DNA of 64,000 bases from Photorhabdus caribbeanensis (GTDB lineage Bacteria > Pseudomonadota > Gammaproteobacteria > Enterobacterales > Enterobacteriaceae): positions 41,773-105,772 of the forward strand of contig NZ_RCWB01000017.1 of NCBI RefSeq assembly GCF_018448885.1, read 5' to 3'. Under the pieces are notes generated by a model. It worked only from the letters and a program-made list of their open reading frames with translations. It ran no database searches and was not told where the DNA came from. The position numbers were made by a program, and so were the translations under genes. Position 1 is the stretch's first letter; the number at the start of each line of letters is the position of its first letter. Of the stretch, positions 40,510 through 50,852 are shown piece by piece.

Positions 40510-40943
40510 TTTTTACCGGTAACACAAACTCATTTTTTTATTTTAGAGGGGACTCTTGCGGTGATTATATAAGGCACTAGCAAGATACAAAAGAATTAAA
40601 CATTGCATTTCTTAAACTTGAGAAAAGAGAACGCCTGAATAAATAATAAGCTATTGTAAATTATATGAAATTTTTGTATATAAATTGTATATAGAATGGA
40701 ATGGATAAATAAATTTCTTTTAAAAAATATATCCATTACGATTATAACATTGCCAGTTAATGGTAAATGTAAATTAACCATATACCCCCCAGCTATCCAG
40801 TTTGGATACCCATTTTAATGTGTACAAGGTAAGTAGCAGATTTCCCTATAAAACCAAGGGCTAAAAATAAGAAACGATTTTAAGGTTTACTTCACCCCAC
40901 CCACCGCTCACAATAACAGCAATGTTTACTGTAAGAGATAATT
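40510..40943. other. Spacer upstream of yfbR
   Basis: About 430 bp of AT-rich DNA precede yfbR. No convincing gene, promoter or terminator can be picked out by eye. Confidence 0.4.
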
Positions 40944-41537
40944 ATGAGCCACTTTTTTGCCCACCTCTCCCGTTTGAAATTGATTAATCGTTGGCCTCTG
41001 ATGCGCAATGTACGTACGGAAAATGTGTCTGAACACAGTCTACAGGTCGCTTTTATCGCACACGCCTTAGCCATTATCAAAAACCGCAAATTTGGCGGCA
41101 ATGTGAATGCTGAACGCATTGCGTTGCTGGCTATGTATCACGACGCCAGCGAAGTTATCACCGGAGATTTACCCACCCCGGTCAAATATCACAATCCACA
41201 TATCGCACGGGAATACAAAAAGATAGAAAGAATCGCGCAGAAGAAATTATTGGAAATGCTGCCCGAAGAGCTGCAAGAGGATTTCCGCCCAATTCTGGAT
41301 GACAGTCAGCATACAACAGAAGAAACTTTTATCATTAAGCAGGCCGATTCCCTGTGCGCTTATCTGAAATGTCTGGAAGAGTTATCGGCAGGGAACCATG
41401 AATTCAATCTGGCGAAAGCCCGGCTTGAAAAAACCCTGGCTGATCGTCACAGCCAGGAGATGGATTACTTTATGAAAGTTTTTGTACCGGGGTTCAGCTT
41501 GTCACTAGATGAAATTAGCCTTGATATTCCACATTAA
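40944..41537 (+). CDS. yfbR: 5'-Deoxynucleotidase YfbR
   Basis: This 197-residue HD-domain phosphohydrolase removes phosphate from deoxyribonucleoside 5'-monophosphates in nucleotide salvage. The metal ligands are all visible: H31 (VSEHSLQVA), H66-D67 ([19 protein letters not shown]) and a later Asp ([10 protein letters not shown]). The N-terminus [20 protein letters not shown] is the same as in E. coli, which is two residues longer. It converges on yfbS with a 4-bp overlap of the 3' ends. Confidence 0.95.
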   Translation: MSHFFAHLSRLKLINRWPLMRNVRTENVSEHSLQVAFIAHALAIIKNRKFGGNVNAERIALLAMYHDASEVITGDLPTPVKYHNPHIAREYKKIERIAQKKLLEMLPEELQEDFRPILDDSQHTTEETFIIKQADSLCAYLKCLEELSAGNHEFNLAKARLEKTLADRHSQEMDYFMKVFVPGFSLSLDEISLDIPH

Positions 41538-43384
41538 AATGGAAACAACCAAGGGATGACCAACACACTTATCACCATTACCAGCAGGGTAAATGGCACG
41601 CCCAAACGGACAAAATCGGAAAACTTATAACCACCGGGGCCAAGAACCAGCGTATTCACTGGAGATGAAACCGGGGTCATAAATGCGGCGGAAGCCGCCA
41701 CGCCAATAATCATAGCAAATGGCATCGGAGAAACTGCCATTTCACGGGCGGCAGCAATGGCTATCGGCGCCATTAATACCGCCGTTGCCGTATTAGAAAT
41801 AAACAAACCGATTACCGCACAAAGTACAAACAGGCATACCAGCATTACTCTCGGTCCCATATCACCGGCAATATCCATCAGGCCACGAACAATCAGATCA
41901 ATCCCGCCGGTTTTCTGTAATGCCAATGCAAATGGCATCATCCCGACAATCAGGATAATACTGGGCCAATGAATAGAGCGGTAAGCACTTTCCATATCAA
42001 TACAGCGGAATTTTCCCATCAACAGACAAGCTATCAATGCGGCAATCACATTGGGTACTTCATCGGTAAGCATCATGGCTACCATCAGCGCCAAACTCAA
42101 AAGCGCATGTGGCGCTTGAGACGTTGCCGGGGCCACCTCTTCAATCTCAACCGGCAAATTAAGGACAATAAAATCACGCATTTTGGTTTTCAGGACACGG
42201 ATCAGTTTCCAGTCGCCAATAACCAGCAAAATGTCGCCTAGTTGCAGCGGCTCATCGACCAGTTTACCCGACAACGATTGGCCATCACGTCGAATACCTA
42301 CAACATTCAAGCCATAGCAGGTACGAAAACATATTTCCCGCAGCGACTTACCCAATAAATCTGACTCCGGGATCAGAGAGACTTCCGCCATCCCCACATT
42401 ACGAGATTGTTCAGAGAAATACTCTCCGCGCAGCACCATCGGCTCTAATAATTGCTCACTGCAAAACTCACGCAGATCCACTTCACTGTCTGACATATCA
42501 ACCAGCAACACATCCCGTGCTCTCAATTCGGTGTTGCCCATTGCACTGACCATAACACGCCGGAAACGTCGCCAACGCTCAATACCAACGACATTAGCCC
42601 CATAGCGGGCACGCAAATTTGACTCATCAAGAGAAAGACCAATCAGCGGGGAACCTGGGCGGATCGCCAGACGACGCGCGCGACCTGATAATTTATAGTC
42701 GCGGATAAGGTCACGGAAAGTGCGGCGATTCCATTTGTCATGACCTTTATCCGATTGGTTATTTCCCAACCAATGGCGAGCAATCAGCATATAACCAATA
42801 CCGGCGAACAGAATCAAAATACCAATCGGAGTAATAGAGAAAAATTTGAAACCGGGAAGCCCTTCCCGTATCAACTCACTGTTAACCACCATATTGGGCG
42901 GCGTCGCTACCAATGTCATCATGCCACTGATAAGCCCGGCAAAACTCAAAGGCATCATCAACCGCCCCGGCGAAATTTTCATTCTTGCCGCCACACTAAG
43001 CACCACAGGAATAAAAATTGCGACTACCCCCGTAGAACTCATAAAAGCACCAAGCCCCGCCACCGTCATCATCAGTAACGCCAACATTTTGGTTTCGCTG
43101 TTTCCGGCAACCCTTACCAACCAGTCCCCCATTTGATAAGCAACGCCAGTCCTTACCAATCCTTCACCAATAACAAACAGGGCAGCAATCAGCAACACAT
43201 TGGGATCGCTGAAACCGCTGGTCGCTTCACCAAGCGTCAACGTTCCACTCATGACAAATGCGATAATCACCAATAATGCAACAATATCCATGCGTAGTTT
43301 ATTGGTGGTAAAAAGAACAATAGCTATCAACAGCAGGGTCAATACCCACAAGAGTTCGCTATTCAAAATGGCCTCTATCAACAA
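41534..43384 (-). CDS. yfbS: Putative SLC13/DASS-type transporter YfbS with two TrkA-C domains
   Basis: This 616-residue inner-membrane protein has two halves of about five to six helices each (residues about 1-200 and about 400-616) that belong to the divalent anion:Na symporter/CitT superfamily. They contain [13 protein letters not shown] and [18 protein letters not shown], then [20 protein letters not shown]. Between them lies a cytoplasmic insert of about 180 residues with two TrkA-C-like (RCK_C) modules, seen as [13 protein letters not shown] and [13 protein letters not shown]. The architecture and size match E. coli YfbS. The substrate is unknown; sulfate or dicarboxylates are guesses. 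Confidence 0.9.
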   Translation of the reverse strand: MLIEAILNSELLWVLTLLLIAIVLFTTNKLRMDIVALLVIIAFVMSGTLTLGEATSGFSDPNVLLIAALFVIGEGLVRTGVAYQMGDWLVRVAGNSETKMLALLMMTVAGLGAFMSSTGVVAIFIPVVLSVAARMKISPGRLMMPLSFAGLISGMMTLVATPPNMVVNSELIREGLPGFKFFSITPIGILILFAGIGYMLIARHWLGNNQSDKGHDKWNRRTFRDLIRDYKLSGRARRLAIRPGSPLIGLSLDESNLRARYGANVVGIERWRRFRRVMVSAMGNTELRARDVLLVDMSDSEVDLREFCSEQLLEPMVLRGEYFSEQSRNVGMAEVSLIPESDLLGKSLREICFRTCYGLNVVGIRRDGQSLSGKLVDEPLQLGDILLVIGDWKLIRVLKTKMRDFIVLNLPVEIEEVAPATSQAPHALLSLALMVAMMLTDEVPNVIAALIACLLMGKFRCIDMESAYRSIHWPSIILIVGMMPFALALQKTGGIDLIVRGLMDIAGDMGPRVMLVCLFVLCAVIGLFISNTATAVLMAPIAIAAAREMAVSPMPFAMIIGVAASAAFMTPVSSPVNTLVLGPGGYKFSDFVRLGVPFTLLVMVISVLVIPWLFPF

Positions 43385-43543
43385 AGAAGAAGATGTTAGT
43401 ATCGAAAACTTGGCTAGTAGACCATTTTATTGAGGGAAAATCTCCAGTTGCGATCAACAATGTGTCCACTTTTCGTCATAAATCATCATTTCTGATTTTC
43501 CAGTACATTGACGGCAATAATCTAACAACGAGTTTCCCCTGGC

Positions 43544-43999
43544 TCAGATATCATCGAGAAACGAACGATCGAGTTGTTTAAATGCGCGTTTCAACAATTC
43601 TGCGAGAGATTGATAAGTTGGTGTTTGCTGCACAGGTACCATTGCGATACCGGCTGCGGCAAATTTATCACGGATTTCATGAAACCATTTCAGCAATGCC
43701 GCCGGTAACGGCGTTGATGCCCGTTTCCCCAACCACCATAACCCTTGCATCGGTAAACTACAGGCAAACAGTGCCGTCGCCACCGCCGGGCCAAGCTGAC
43801 CACCCAGTGCGATTTGCCACGTCAAAGTAAAAATAGCCAACGGCGGCATAAACCGGATACCAAAACGGGTCGCCTTAATAATTCGGTTTTCGGGAAACAT
43901 GGGCGCCAATTGTTTCTCAATCGGCCAAGTTTTCATGTATTGCTGTCCCAGTTGCATCTTTCTCATCCATCCATTACTGGTGGGAGGTATTGCGCTCAT
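43544..43999 (-). CDS. yfbV: UPF0208 membrane protein YfbV
   Basis: This is a small inner-membrane protein with two central hydrophobic segments: [22 protein letters not shown] and [19 protein letters not shown]. It ends in [14 protein letters not shown], as in E. coli YfbV. In E. coli YfbV has been linked, with MatP, to insulating the Ter macrodomain; that role is only inherited by homology. The start is likely ATG 43999 (or the adjacent 44002), which follows GAGGT; the in-frame TTG at 44014 is improbable. It is divergent from ackA. Confidence 0.92.
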   Translation of the reverse strand: MSAIPPTSNGWMRKMQLGQQYMKTWPIEKQLAPMFPENRIIKATRFGIRFMPPLAIFTLTWQIALGGQLGPAVATALFACSLPMQGLWWLGKRASTPLPAALLKWFHEIRDKFAAAGIAMVPVQQTPTYQSLAELLKRAFKQLDRSFLDDI

Positions 44000-44002
44000 C
44001 AT

Positions 44003-44389
44003 GACCTCGATCAATTAAAAACATATTTTTTAAAAAAACATTGTAAATGATAAAATATTTTTTGTAGGATTAAGTATATTTTGTCTTTACTGCTGGCTAT
44101 CGGTATCCTACATTCACTTTTGTGTTATACACAGCAGTAAAGCGACACATTTTACCTTTTTTACTGCATTTAGGTTCATTTTGTTAACAAATCACGCTAT
44201 CTATTAACATCATGGCTGGCAAAAAGGGTTTTTGAAAATCGAAACCTTATCATCATGCCCTTTGCATTTAGCATGATGTTAATCATTTAATGTCATCACC
44301 TTACGCGCTACGCTAATAAGTAATTGACGTTTTATTAATCACATGTCTTATCTGTAAGACTCAATGACAAACACGATATAGGTATTTCC
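44003..44389. other. Divergent yfbV-ackA control region
   Basis: About 390 bp carry the ackA-pta promoter region. A partial palindrome TTTGTTAACAAA occurs near 44180, and TTAATCATTTAATG-type AT repeats follow. No regulator site is assigned. Confidence 0.4.
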
Positions 44390-45592
44390 ATGTCAAGTAA
44401 GCTGGTACTGGTCCTCAATTGCGGTAGCTCTTCTCTGAAATTTGCTATCATCGATCCTGCTAACGGTGAAGAATATCTTTCTGGTCTAGCTGAATGTTTT
44501 AACCTGCCGGAAGCCCGCATTAAGTGGAAAATGGATGGCGCAAAACATGAAGCCGCTTTAGGTGCTGGTGCAGCCCACAGTGAAGCATTGAACTTTATTG
44601 TTAATACTATTCTGGCGGAAAAACCAGAACTTTCTGATCAAATCACCGCAATCGGCCACCGTATTGTTCACGGCGGTGAAAAATTCACAGCATCCGTCAC
44701 CATCAACGATGAAGTGATTCAGGGGATTAAAGATGCGGTTCCATTCGCCCCATTGCACAACCCGGCTCACCTGATTGGCATCGAAGAAGCGAAAAAAGGG
44801 TTCCCACACCTGGCTGACAAAAACGTTGCCGTATTCGACACCGCGTTCCATCAGACCATGCCAGAAGAGGCTTACCTGTATGCCCTGCCATACAACCTGT
44901 ACAAAGAGCACGGTATTCGTCGCTATGGCGCACATGGAACCAGCCACTTCTTCGTTTCTCGTGAAGCGGCAAAAACGCTCAACAAACCAGTTGAAGAGCT
45001 GAACGTTATCGTCTGCCATCTGGGTAATGGCGGCTCTATCTCTGCTATTGTTAATGGTCAGTGTGTTGACACCTCTATGGGATTGACGCCTCTGGAAGGT
45101 CTGGTAATGGGAACCCGCAGCGGTGACATCGATCCGGCTATCATTTTCCACCTGCATGATTCACTGGGCATGAGCGTTGAACAAATCAACAAACTGTTGA
45201 CCAAAGAATCTGGCTTACTCGGTCTGACCGAAGTCACCAGTGACTGCCGTTACATAGAAGATAACTATGAAACCAAAGACGACGCTAAACGCGCTATGGA
45301 TGTTTACTGCCACCGTCTGGCTAAATACGTTGGCTCTTATTCCGCGCTGATGGAAGGCCGTTTGGATGCCATTATCTTTACCGGTGGTATTGGTGAAAAC
45401 TCCGCACTGGTTCGTGAGCTGGTACTGAAAAAACTGGCTCTGTTAGGTTTCGAATACGATCACGACCGTAACCTGGCCGCTCGCTTCGGTAAATCCGGTG
45501 CTATCACTACCGACAACAGCCGTCTTGCTTTGGTGATCCCAACCAATGAAGAATTAGTGATCGCTCAAGATGCAGCGCGTCTGACTGCGTAA
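44390..45592 (+). CDS. ackA: Acetate kinase AckA
   Basis: AckA converts acetyl phosphate and ADP to acetate and ATP in the cytoplasm, the substrate-level phosphorylation step of acetate overflow. The 400-residue ASKHA-fold protein shows [13 protein letters not shown] at the N-terminus, [19 protein letters not shown] (catalytic Asp), [23 protein letters not shown] and [14 protein letters not shown]. Length equals E. coli AckA. It is the first gene of an ackA-pta operon with a 72-bp gap to pta. Confidence 0.97.
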   Translation: MSSKLVLVLNCGSSSLKFAIIDPANGEEYLSGLAECFNLPEARIKWKMDGAKHEAALGAGAAHSEALNFIVNTILAEKPELSDQITAIGHRIVHGGEKFTASVTINDEVIQGIKDAVPFAPLHNPAHLIGIEEAKKGFPHLADKNVAVFDTAFHQTMPEEAYLYALPYNLYKEHGIRRYGAHGTSHFFVSREAAKTLNKPVEELNVIVCHLGNGGSISAIVNGQCVDTSMGLTPLEGLVMGTRSGDIDPAIIFHLHDSLGMSVEQINKLLTKESGLLGLTEVTSDCRYIEDNYETKDDAKRAMDVYCHRLAKYVGSYSALMEGRLDAIIFTGGIGENSALVRELVLKKLALLGFEYDHDRNLAARFGKSGAITTDNSRLALVIPTNEELVIAQDAARLTA

Positions 45593-45664
45593 TAATTTGA
45601 CCAACCGCCAGCCACCGCTGGCGGTACTATTTTTTGACCAACGAGCAACCGTAAAGAGGTTTCC

Positions 45665-47806
45665 GTGTCCCGTACAATTATGTTGATCCCTACTAGCACC
45701 AGCGTCGGTTTGACCAGTGTTAGTTTAGGTGTAATCCGCTCAATGGAGCAAAAAGGCGTTAGCCTGAGTGTTTTCAAACCCATCGCCCAATCCCGTTGCT
45801 GTGGCACCCAAGATCAAACCACGACAATCATCCGCTCTCATTCCAGCATAAAGACCGCTGAACCGCTGGACATGGCGCATGTGGAATCTTTGCTGACAAC
45901 CAATCAGAAAGATGTACTGATGGAAAAAATCGTGGCCCTTTACCACGAAAACACCAAAGACGCAGAAGTCATTCTGATTGAAGGTCTGGTTCCAACCCGC
46001 AAGCATTCATTCGCCCAATCTCTCAACTATGAAATTGCCAAAACGCTGAACGCTGAAATCGTATTCGTATTAGCGTTAGGTAACGATTCACCAGAACAGT
46101 TGAAAGAGCGTGTTGAACTGGCGCGTGCTGAATTTGGCGGCAGCAAAAACCAGAATATCACCGGTGTTATTATTAACAAACTGAATGCGCCGGTTGACGA
46201 TCAAGGCCGTACCCGTCCGGATCTGTCAGAGATCTTTGATGAATCCTCAAAAGCCACCACATCTAACATCGATCCGAACACGCTGTTTAAAAATAGCCCA
46301 TTGCCAATCCTGGGTTGCATTCCGTGGAGTTTTGACCTGATTGCAACTCGTGCAATCGATATGGCAAAACACCTGAACGCCCGTATTATCAACGAAGGCG
46401 CGATCAAAACTCGTCGTGTGAAATCCGTGACTTTCTGTGCACGCAGCATTCCACACATGTTAGAGCACTTCCGTCCCGGTTCTCTGCTGGTCACTTCTGC
46501 TGATCGTCCTGATGTTCTGGTTTCAGCCTGTCTGGCGGCGATGAATGGCGTTGAAATCGGAGCAATTCTGCTGACTGGCGGCTACGCCATCGATGAGCCG
46601 ATTAAGCAATTGTGTGAACGTGCTTTCAACACTGGCCTGCCAGTCTTTATGGTTGATACCAACACCTGGCAGACTTCCCTGAGCCTGCAAAGTTTCAGTC
46701 TGGAAGTACCGGCAGATGACCATGAACGCATCGAGAAGCTACAAAACTACGTCGCACACCATATTAACAAAGAGTGGATCGACTCCCTGACAGCGAACTC
46801 TGAACGCCCACACCGTCTCTCTCCACCCGCATTCCGTTATCAATTAACAGAACTGGCGCGTAAAGCAGGCAAACGCATTGTTCTGCCGGAAGGCGACGAA
46901 CCTCGTACTGTGAAAGCGGCATCTATCTGTGCTGATCGCGGTATCGCGCAATGCGTTCTACTGGGTGATCCAGAAGAGATTCGTCGGGTTGCCGCTGCTC
47001 AAGGGGTAGAGCTGGGTGCGGGTATTGAAATGGTTGATCCCGTTGCTGTACGTGAGCGTTATGTCCCACGTCTGGTTGAACTGCGTAAAAACAAAGGCAT
47101 GACCGAAGTCGTTGCACGTGAACAACTGGAAGACAACGTTGTTCTGGGTACGTTGATGCTGGAACAGGGCGAAGTTGATGGTTTGGTATCCGGTGCGGTA
47201 CACACCACGGCAAACACCATCCGCCCACCATTGCAGTTAATCAAAACTGCGCCGGGTAGCTCATTGGTATCATCCGTATTCTTTATGCTGCTGCCGGAAC
47301 AGGTTCTGGTTTATGGTGACTGTGCAATCAACCCAGATCCGACTGCTGAACAACTGTCTGAAATCGCTATTCAATCGGCGGATTCAGCTAAAGCATTCGG
47401 TATCGAACCGCGTGTTGCCATGATCTCCTACTCTACCGGCAACTCCGGTGCAGGCAGTGATGTTGAGAAAGTGCGTGAAGCAACGCGTTTGGCGCAGGAA
47501 AAACGTCCAGATCTGATCATTGATGGCCCATTGCAATATGACGCCGCAATCATGGCAGACGTAGCGAAATCCAAAGCACCAAACTCACCGGTTGCCGGTC
47601 AAGCTACCGTGTTCATCTTCCCTGATCTGAACACCGGCAACACCACCTATAAAGCAGTACAACGTTCTGCGGATCTGGTTTCAATCGGACCAATGCTGCA
47701 AGGTATGCGTAAACCTGTTAACGACCTGTCCCGTGGCGCTTTGGTAGACGATATTGTTTACACTGTCGCACTGACTGCGATTCAATCAGCACAAGGGGAA
47801 GCGTAA
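45665..47806 (+). CDS. pta: Phosphate acetyltransferase Pta (long form)
   Basis: Pta interconverts acetyl-CoA and acetyl phosphate. At 713 residues it is the long enterobacterial form. An N-terminal P-loop-like domain ([17 protein letters not shown]) is followed by a DRTGG-type regulatory domain, and the catalytic phosphotransacetylase domain starts near residue 390 ([20 protein letters not shown]), with [20 protein letters not shown] and the C-terminal [20 protein letters not shown]. The start is GTG 45665, matching E. coli MSRIIMLIPTG and preceded by AAAGAGG. A strong terminator follows. Confidence 0.97.
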   Translation: MSRTIMLIPTSTSVGLTSVSLGVIRSMEQKGVSLSVFKPIAQSRCCGTQDQTTTIIRSHSSIKTAEPLDMAHVESLLTTNQKDVLMEKIVALYHENTKDAEVILIEGLVPTRKHSFAQSLNYEIAKTLNAEIVFVLALGNDSPEQLKERVELARAEFGGSKNQNITGVIINKLNAPVDDQGRTRPDLSEIFDESSKATTSNIDPNTLFKNSPLPILGCIPWSFDLIATRAIDMAKHLNARIINEGAIKTRRVKSVTFCARSIPHMLEHFRPGSLLVTSADRPDVLVSACLAAMNGVEIGAILLTGGYAIDEPIKQLCERAFNTGLPVFMVDTNTWQTSLSLQSFSLEVPADDHERIEKLQNYVAHHINKEWIDSLTANSERPHRLSPPAFRYQLTELARKAGKRIVLPEGDEPRTVKAASICADRGIAQCVLLGDPEEIRRVAAAQGVELGAGIEMVDPVAVRERYVPRLVELRKNKGMTEVVAREQLEDNVVLGTLMLEQGEVDGLVSGAVHTTANTIRPPLQLIKTAPGSSLVSSVFFMLLPEQVLVYGDCAINPDPTAEQLSEIAIQSADSAKAFGIEPRVAMISYSTGNSGAGSDVEKVREATRLAQEKRPDLIIDGPLQYDAAIMADVAKSKAPNSPVAGQATVFIFPDLNTGNTTYKAVQRSADLVSIGPMLQGMRKPVNDLSRGALVDDIVYTVALTAIQSAQGEA

Positions 47807-47840
47807 CCGCTTCTTATCCGTAGCAGATTAATGACTGATA

Positions 47841-47880
47841 AAGGCTGAATCCTGTACTTCACTGGATTCAGCCTTTTTAT
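47841..47880 (+). terminator. Rho-independent terminator of ackA-pta
   Basis: A perfect 12-bp stem (AAGGCTGAATCC / GGATTCAGCCTT) with an 11-base loop is followed by TTTATTTTC-type T-rich sequence, 35 bases after the pta stop. Confidence 0.9.
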
Positions 47881-47896
47881 TTTCTTTTTATTCCCG

Positions 47897-48004
47897 GAAA
47901 GATGCTGGTTTTCTGATGTACCCGGCTGTTATTTTGCTGGAGATACACTTGAAGAAGCCTGGCAAGATGCTAAAAGTGCTATTGAGATACATTTCGCAAA
48001 ATAA
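47897..48004 (+). pseudogene. HicB-type antitoxin, C-terminal relic
   Basis: The frame ending at TAA 48002-48004 reads SDVPGCYFAGDTLEEAWQDA and then KSAIEIHFAK, a very good match to the conserved core of HicB antitoxins (PGC-x-x-AGDTLEEA...A-I-E-H). There is no start codon or N-terminal strand, and no HicA toxin next to it, so only the end of a former hicAB module remains. It lies directly behind the pta terminator. Confidence 0.5.
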
Positions 48005-48101
48005 ATCAGAAATTTAATCGTGCCGCATATTGCGGCACTTTATATTTATCTGCAAAAATTTAAGGTTGATAATTACAGGGTAACAGAATAGATGTTAAAT
48101 C

Positions 48102-48770
48102 CTATTTTTTTGGTTTTTTCGGTAGCAATACATAAGAAACTTGAGCTTGTATTTTATGTCCTGATAACCATCTGTTAAATTCAACCCCTACCCTATATTC
48201 AGCAGGCTTACAGCTACTCACTCTATCACCCGATGTTCCTGTTCTGCCAAGCCCATATGAACCTCCCCCTTCCGCTTTAATTTGACACTGATGTTGAGTT
48301 GTAAATTCGTTATATAACCAACCAGATCCTTCTGTACTGAACTCTATAGTAATTTTAGGCTTTTCACTTGTCGGATATGTTTTTGCATAAGTATATTGAG
48401 GTGTAATTCCACAATAGCTCGCCTCTGTAACACAAGGGATTGCATTATATCCATTGCGGTCTAATAATATATATTCATCTTTTCCCATCCCTCTATACCA
48501 ATACTTTGCTGTCGCAGCCTCATCATCCTGATTATTAATAAAAGTATTATTTAACTCAATGTCACTTCTCTTTTCAAAATTTTTCACATTCGCTTTAAGT
48601 TTGCAATTTCCATACATAGACATCACTTTAGTCTTACTCAATCCATTATAATCTATTGCGTCTTTTACCTGATTTCTAATATTTTCTGGATCTTGCATAC
48701 ATGCCATACTGAAACTACTCATTGCTAATAAAAACGGTGCAATAAGGAAAACTTTTTTATTCAAACTCAT
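48102..48770 (-). CDS. Exported protein of unknown family (paralogue 1)
   Basis: This 222-residue protein has an N-terminal signal peptide (MSLNKKVFLIAPFLLAMSSFSMA) followed directly by CMQDPENIRNQVKDAI. The mature part has several cysteines (for example GNCKLK, AIPCVTEASYC, HQCQIK, SSCKPAE), suggesting disulfides in an extracytoplasmic compartment. It also has a GGGSYGLGRTGTSG loop and ends in QAQVSYVLLPKKPKK. The SMAC end is a poor lipobox, so signal peptidase I cleavage is more likely. It shares roughly half its residues with the gene at 49026-49676. A good GGAGAG ribosome binding site precedes the ATG. I do not recognise the family. Confidence 0.8.
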   Translation of the reverse strand: MSLNKKVFLIAPFLLAMSSFSMACMQDPENIRNQVKDAIDYNGLSKTKVMSMYGNCKLKANVKNFEKRSDIELNNTFINNQDDEAATAKYWYRGMGKDEYILLDRNGYNAIPCVTEASYCGITPQYTYAKTYPTSEKPKITIEFSTEGSGWLYNEFTTQHQCQIKAEGGGSYGLGRTGTSGDRVSSCKPAEYRVGVEFNRWLSGHKIQAQVSYVLLPKKPKK

Positions 48771-48948
48771 ATTTCTCTCCTTGTTTTATTTATTATTTTG
48801 TAATAAATGGAACAAAAATAAATTTCGTTATTATTAAGTTAACATATAATTTACGGCATAAACAATAAATTAATAACAATAGAGCATTACAATATAAATC
48901 ATTTAATTCAATCGATTATTATTTCCTTCCTTAAGTAAAAGTAAGGAT

Positions 48949-49008
48949 ATGCTCCCGGGGATTCGCTCCCTTGCCGCCGCAATGCATCTTGAAATCCATA
49001 GGGTATAG
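48949..49008. repeat. Partial copy of a MITE-like element
   Basis: The 60 bases from ATGCTCCCGGGG to CTTGAAATCCATAGGGTATA match the right half of the complete copy at 50156-50310, with scattered differences. On the left, TAAGGAT (48942-48948) resembles the outer end of the full element and joins the middle directly, so this looks like an internally deleted copy. It sits in the gap between two paralogous genes. Confidence 0.6.
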
Positions 49009-49025
49009 TTTCAGCACATAGAAGC

Positions 49026-49676
49026 CTATTTTTTCTTTTTCTGTAATAATACATACGCGACCTGGGCTTGTACTTTATTCTTTGATAACCACCCATTAAA
49101 TATATTTCCTATTCCGCGTTGCTTATATGCAGAATTACAACTTGCCGATGTTCCTGTTACACCAAGCCCGTATGTTCCTCCACCTTCAGCTTTAGTCTTA
49201 CATCCATTTTTAGTTGTAAAGTCATTATATAACCAACCAGCCTTTTCCGTCTTAAATTCAATAACAACACCTGGCTTTTTATTCGTTAGATAACTTTGCG
49301 AGTAAGTGAATTGAGGCGCAATTCCACAGAAACTGTTTTCTTGAACGCAAGAAATTTTCTCGTTCCTATTCTTATCAAATGTTTGATATTCCTTTATCTC
49401 CATTCCTCGATACCAGTACATCGATTTTTCTGCCTCATTATCACTATTTGAGGTTTTACTACTCTTTAGCGTAAGTTTATTTGGTGTGTTGTCTTTAACT
49501 CTAAGAACACAATTTGTGTATAAAGACATTACTTTGGTTTTTGCCAATCCATTTGCAGTTATTGCATCTTTTACCTGATTTCTAATGTTCTCCGGATCTT
49601 TCATACATGCCATACTAACACTACTCATCGCTAATAAAAGCGGGGAAATAAGTAAAACCTTTTTATTAAAACTCAT
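49026..49676 (-). CDS. Exported protein of unknown family (paralogue 2)
   Basis: This 216-residue protein is the paralogue of the neighbour at 48102-48770. It has the same signal peptide type (MSFNKKVLLISPLLLAMSSVSMA), then CMKDPENIRNQVKDAI, a matching YWYRGM segment and an aligned GGGTYGLGVTGTSASC loop. It ends in NKVQAQVAYVLLQKKKK. Cysteine positions are largely shared (NCVLR, SCVQENSFC, GCKTK, SCNSAY). The product is inferred to be secreted or periplasmic with disulfides; function unknown. Tandem duplication with divergence suggests selection for variants, as for secreted effectors, but that is speculation. Confidence 0.8.
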   Translation of the reverse strand: MSFNKKVLLISPLLLAMSSVSMACMKDPENIRNQVKDAITANGLAKTKVMSLYTNCVLRVKDNTPNKLTLKSSKTSNSDNEAEKSMYWYRGMEIKEYQTFDKNRNEKISCVQENSFCGIAPQFTYSQSYLTNKKPGVVIEFKTEKAGWLYNDFTTKNGCKTKAEGGGTYGLGVTGTSASCNSAYKQRGIGNIFNGWLSKNKVQAQVAYVLLQKKKK

Positions 49677-50155
49677 ATTTTTATCCTTGCTTTATTTATG
49701 GTTTTGGTACCTGATTAAATTGAAATAGATTTTATCATCATATATTGATTAAAGAATACCATTACAGATAATATAATAAATTAGCCCGTTGTATTTATCT
49801 TCATTGTTATTACTCGCCTTAAATAAGGTAAATTACTTCACTATAAAAAACAAAAACAAATTCCAATATAATTAAATTAAAAAATATGCCATTAGAATAT
49901 CTACAAAAAAATATAGTAACGACATATAAGAAAAAACAATAGTTATATGAAAATATTTCTTTTGAAAAATATTTCTCAATGAAAATTTTCTTTGTTATCT
50001 AATAGAGTTCTTTATGCAATTTACATTTATTCCTTTAACATTCTATCGAGTTATACTCGTTATATCCTCCAGCAAAGACAATAAGCTTTAATCAAGAAAA
50101 AACACCAAAGCTATAAAACATTTAGATGCTAAAAAGAGAGCAACCATGTGAATAT
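49677..50155. other. AT-rich region upstream of the exported paralogue
   Basis: There is no gene here. The block resembles the sequences upstream of paralogue 1 (48785-48945) and the block at 50330-50760: each has a CATTACA...ATATAA segment followed by a CTTAAATAA-type segment, and two share a TATTTCTCAATGAAAAT-like segment. The repetition suggests that the gene plus its upstream region was duplicated more than once. Confidence 0.4.
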
Positions 50156-50310
50156 TAAGGATTAGTTTGGTATATACCCGTCATCTTTCAAGTTGCCTCT
50201 TTGTTGGCTGCACTCGCTCACCCCGGTAACAGAGTTATCTATGCTCCCGGGGACTCGTTCCCTTGCCGTCGCGATGCATCTTGAAATCTATAAGGTATAT
50301 ATAATCCTTA
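50156..50310. repeat. MITE-like element, complete copy
   Basis: This 155-bp non-coding element is bounded by perfect 9-base inverted ends (TAAGGATTA at 50156 and TAATCCTTA at 50302), with inner inverted matches TATATACC / GGTATATA and TTTCAAG / CTTGAAA. The centre is G+C-rich (GCTCACCCCGG, GCTCCCGGGG), unlike its AT-rich surroundings. A truncated copy lies at 48949-49008. Similar end sequence occurs at 63870-63895 next to a transposase end. Confidence 0.65.
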
Positions 50311-50773
50311 ACGGAAATAATAACTTAATTCACAATCCTGCTATAAATAAAAACTTAACAACAAAATAACATTACAATATAAACCATTTGGTTTAATAAG
50401 TTTATCTTGTTATTTTCCAACTTAAATAAAAATAGGTTATTAAATCAAAAAAGACAAACGCCTATATAATGAATAAAAATTTAGTTTAAACATTAAAATA
50501 AGTTAGCAGAGAGTAAAAATAAAATAATTTCAATCACCTATATAATTAACAACCTGAGAATTCTTACAATATTATATATACAATTAAATAATCATTATAT
50601 TTTTATGCCATAATAATCTAAAGAATATTTTTTGATTATTGTAATGACATCGCCATAATTCAAGAAAGTTTCGCTGATAATAAATATCAATAATTATTTA
50701 TTTCTCTTTATAATATATCTCTCAACGAAAATATTCTTTTTTATTTAAATAAATCAGGCGCCAATCAGAACGA
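50311..50773. other. AT-rich gene-free stretch
   Basis: No gene is visible. It carries a third diverged copy of the upstream block described for 49677-50155 (CATTACAATATAAACCATTT at about 50367), without an adjacent paralogue. Confidence 0.4.
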
Positions 50774-50796
50774 TTAAACCGGGCATCCAGCCCGGC
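50774..50796 (-). terminator. Terminator of the three-gene cassette
   Basis: On the minus strand a CCGGGC/GCCCGG stem with a 5-base loop is followed by TTTAATC, 57 bases past the methyltransferase stop. The stem is short but G+C-rich, so it is a plausible intrinsic terminator. Confidence 0.6.
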
Positions 50797-50852
50797 AATA
50801 GTGAAGATAAAAGAGGTAGGATACCTAATCTACTCAATCAAACAAGGAACAG

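Noticed and set aside
48908..49096. 62-codon minus-strand frame between the two secreted paralogues
   Set aside because: It is the end of paralogue 2 in another frame plus translated MITE-like repeat, with no coding signature.
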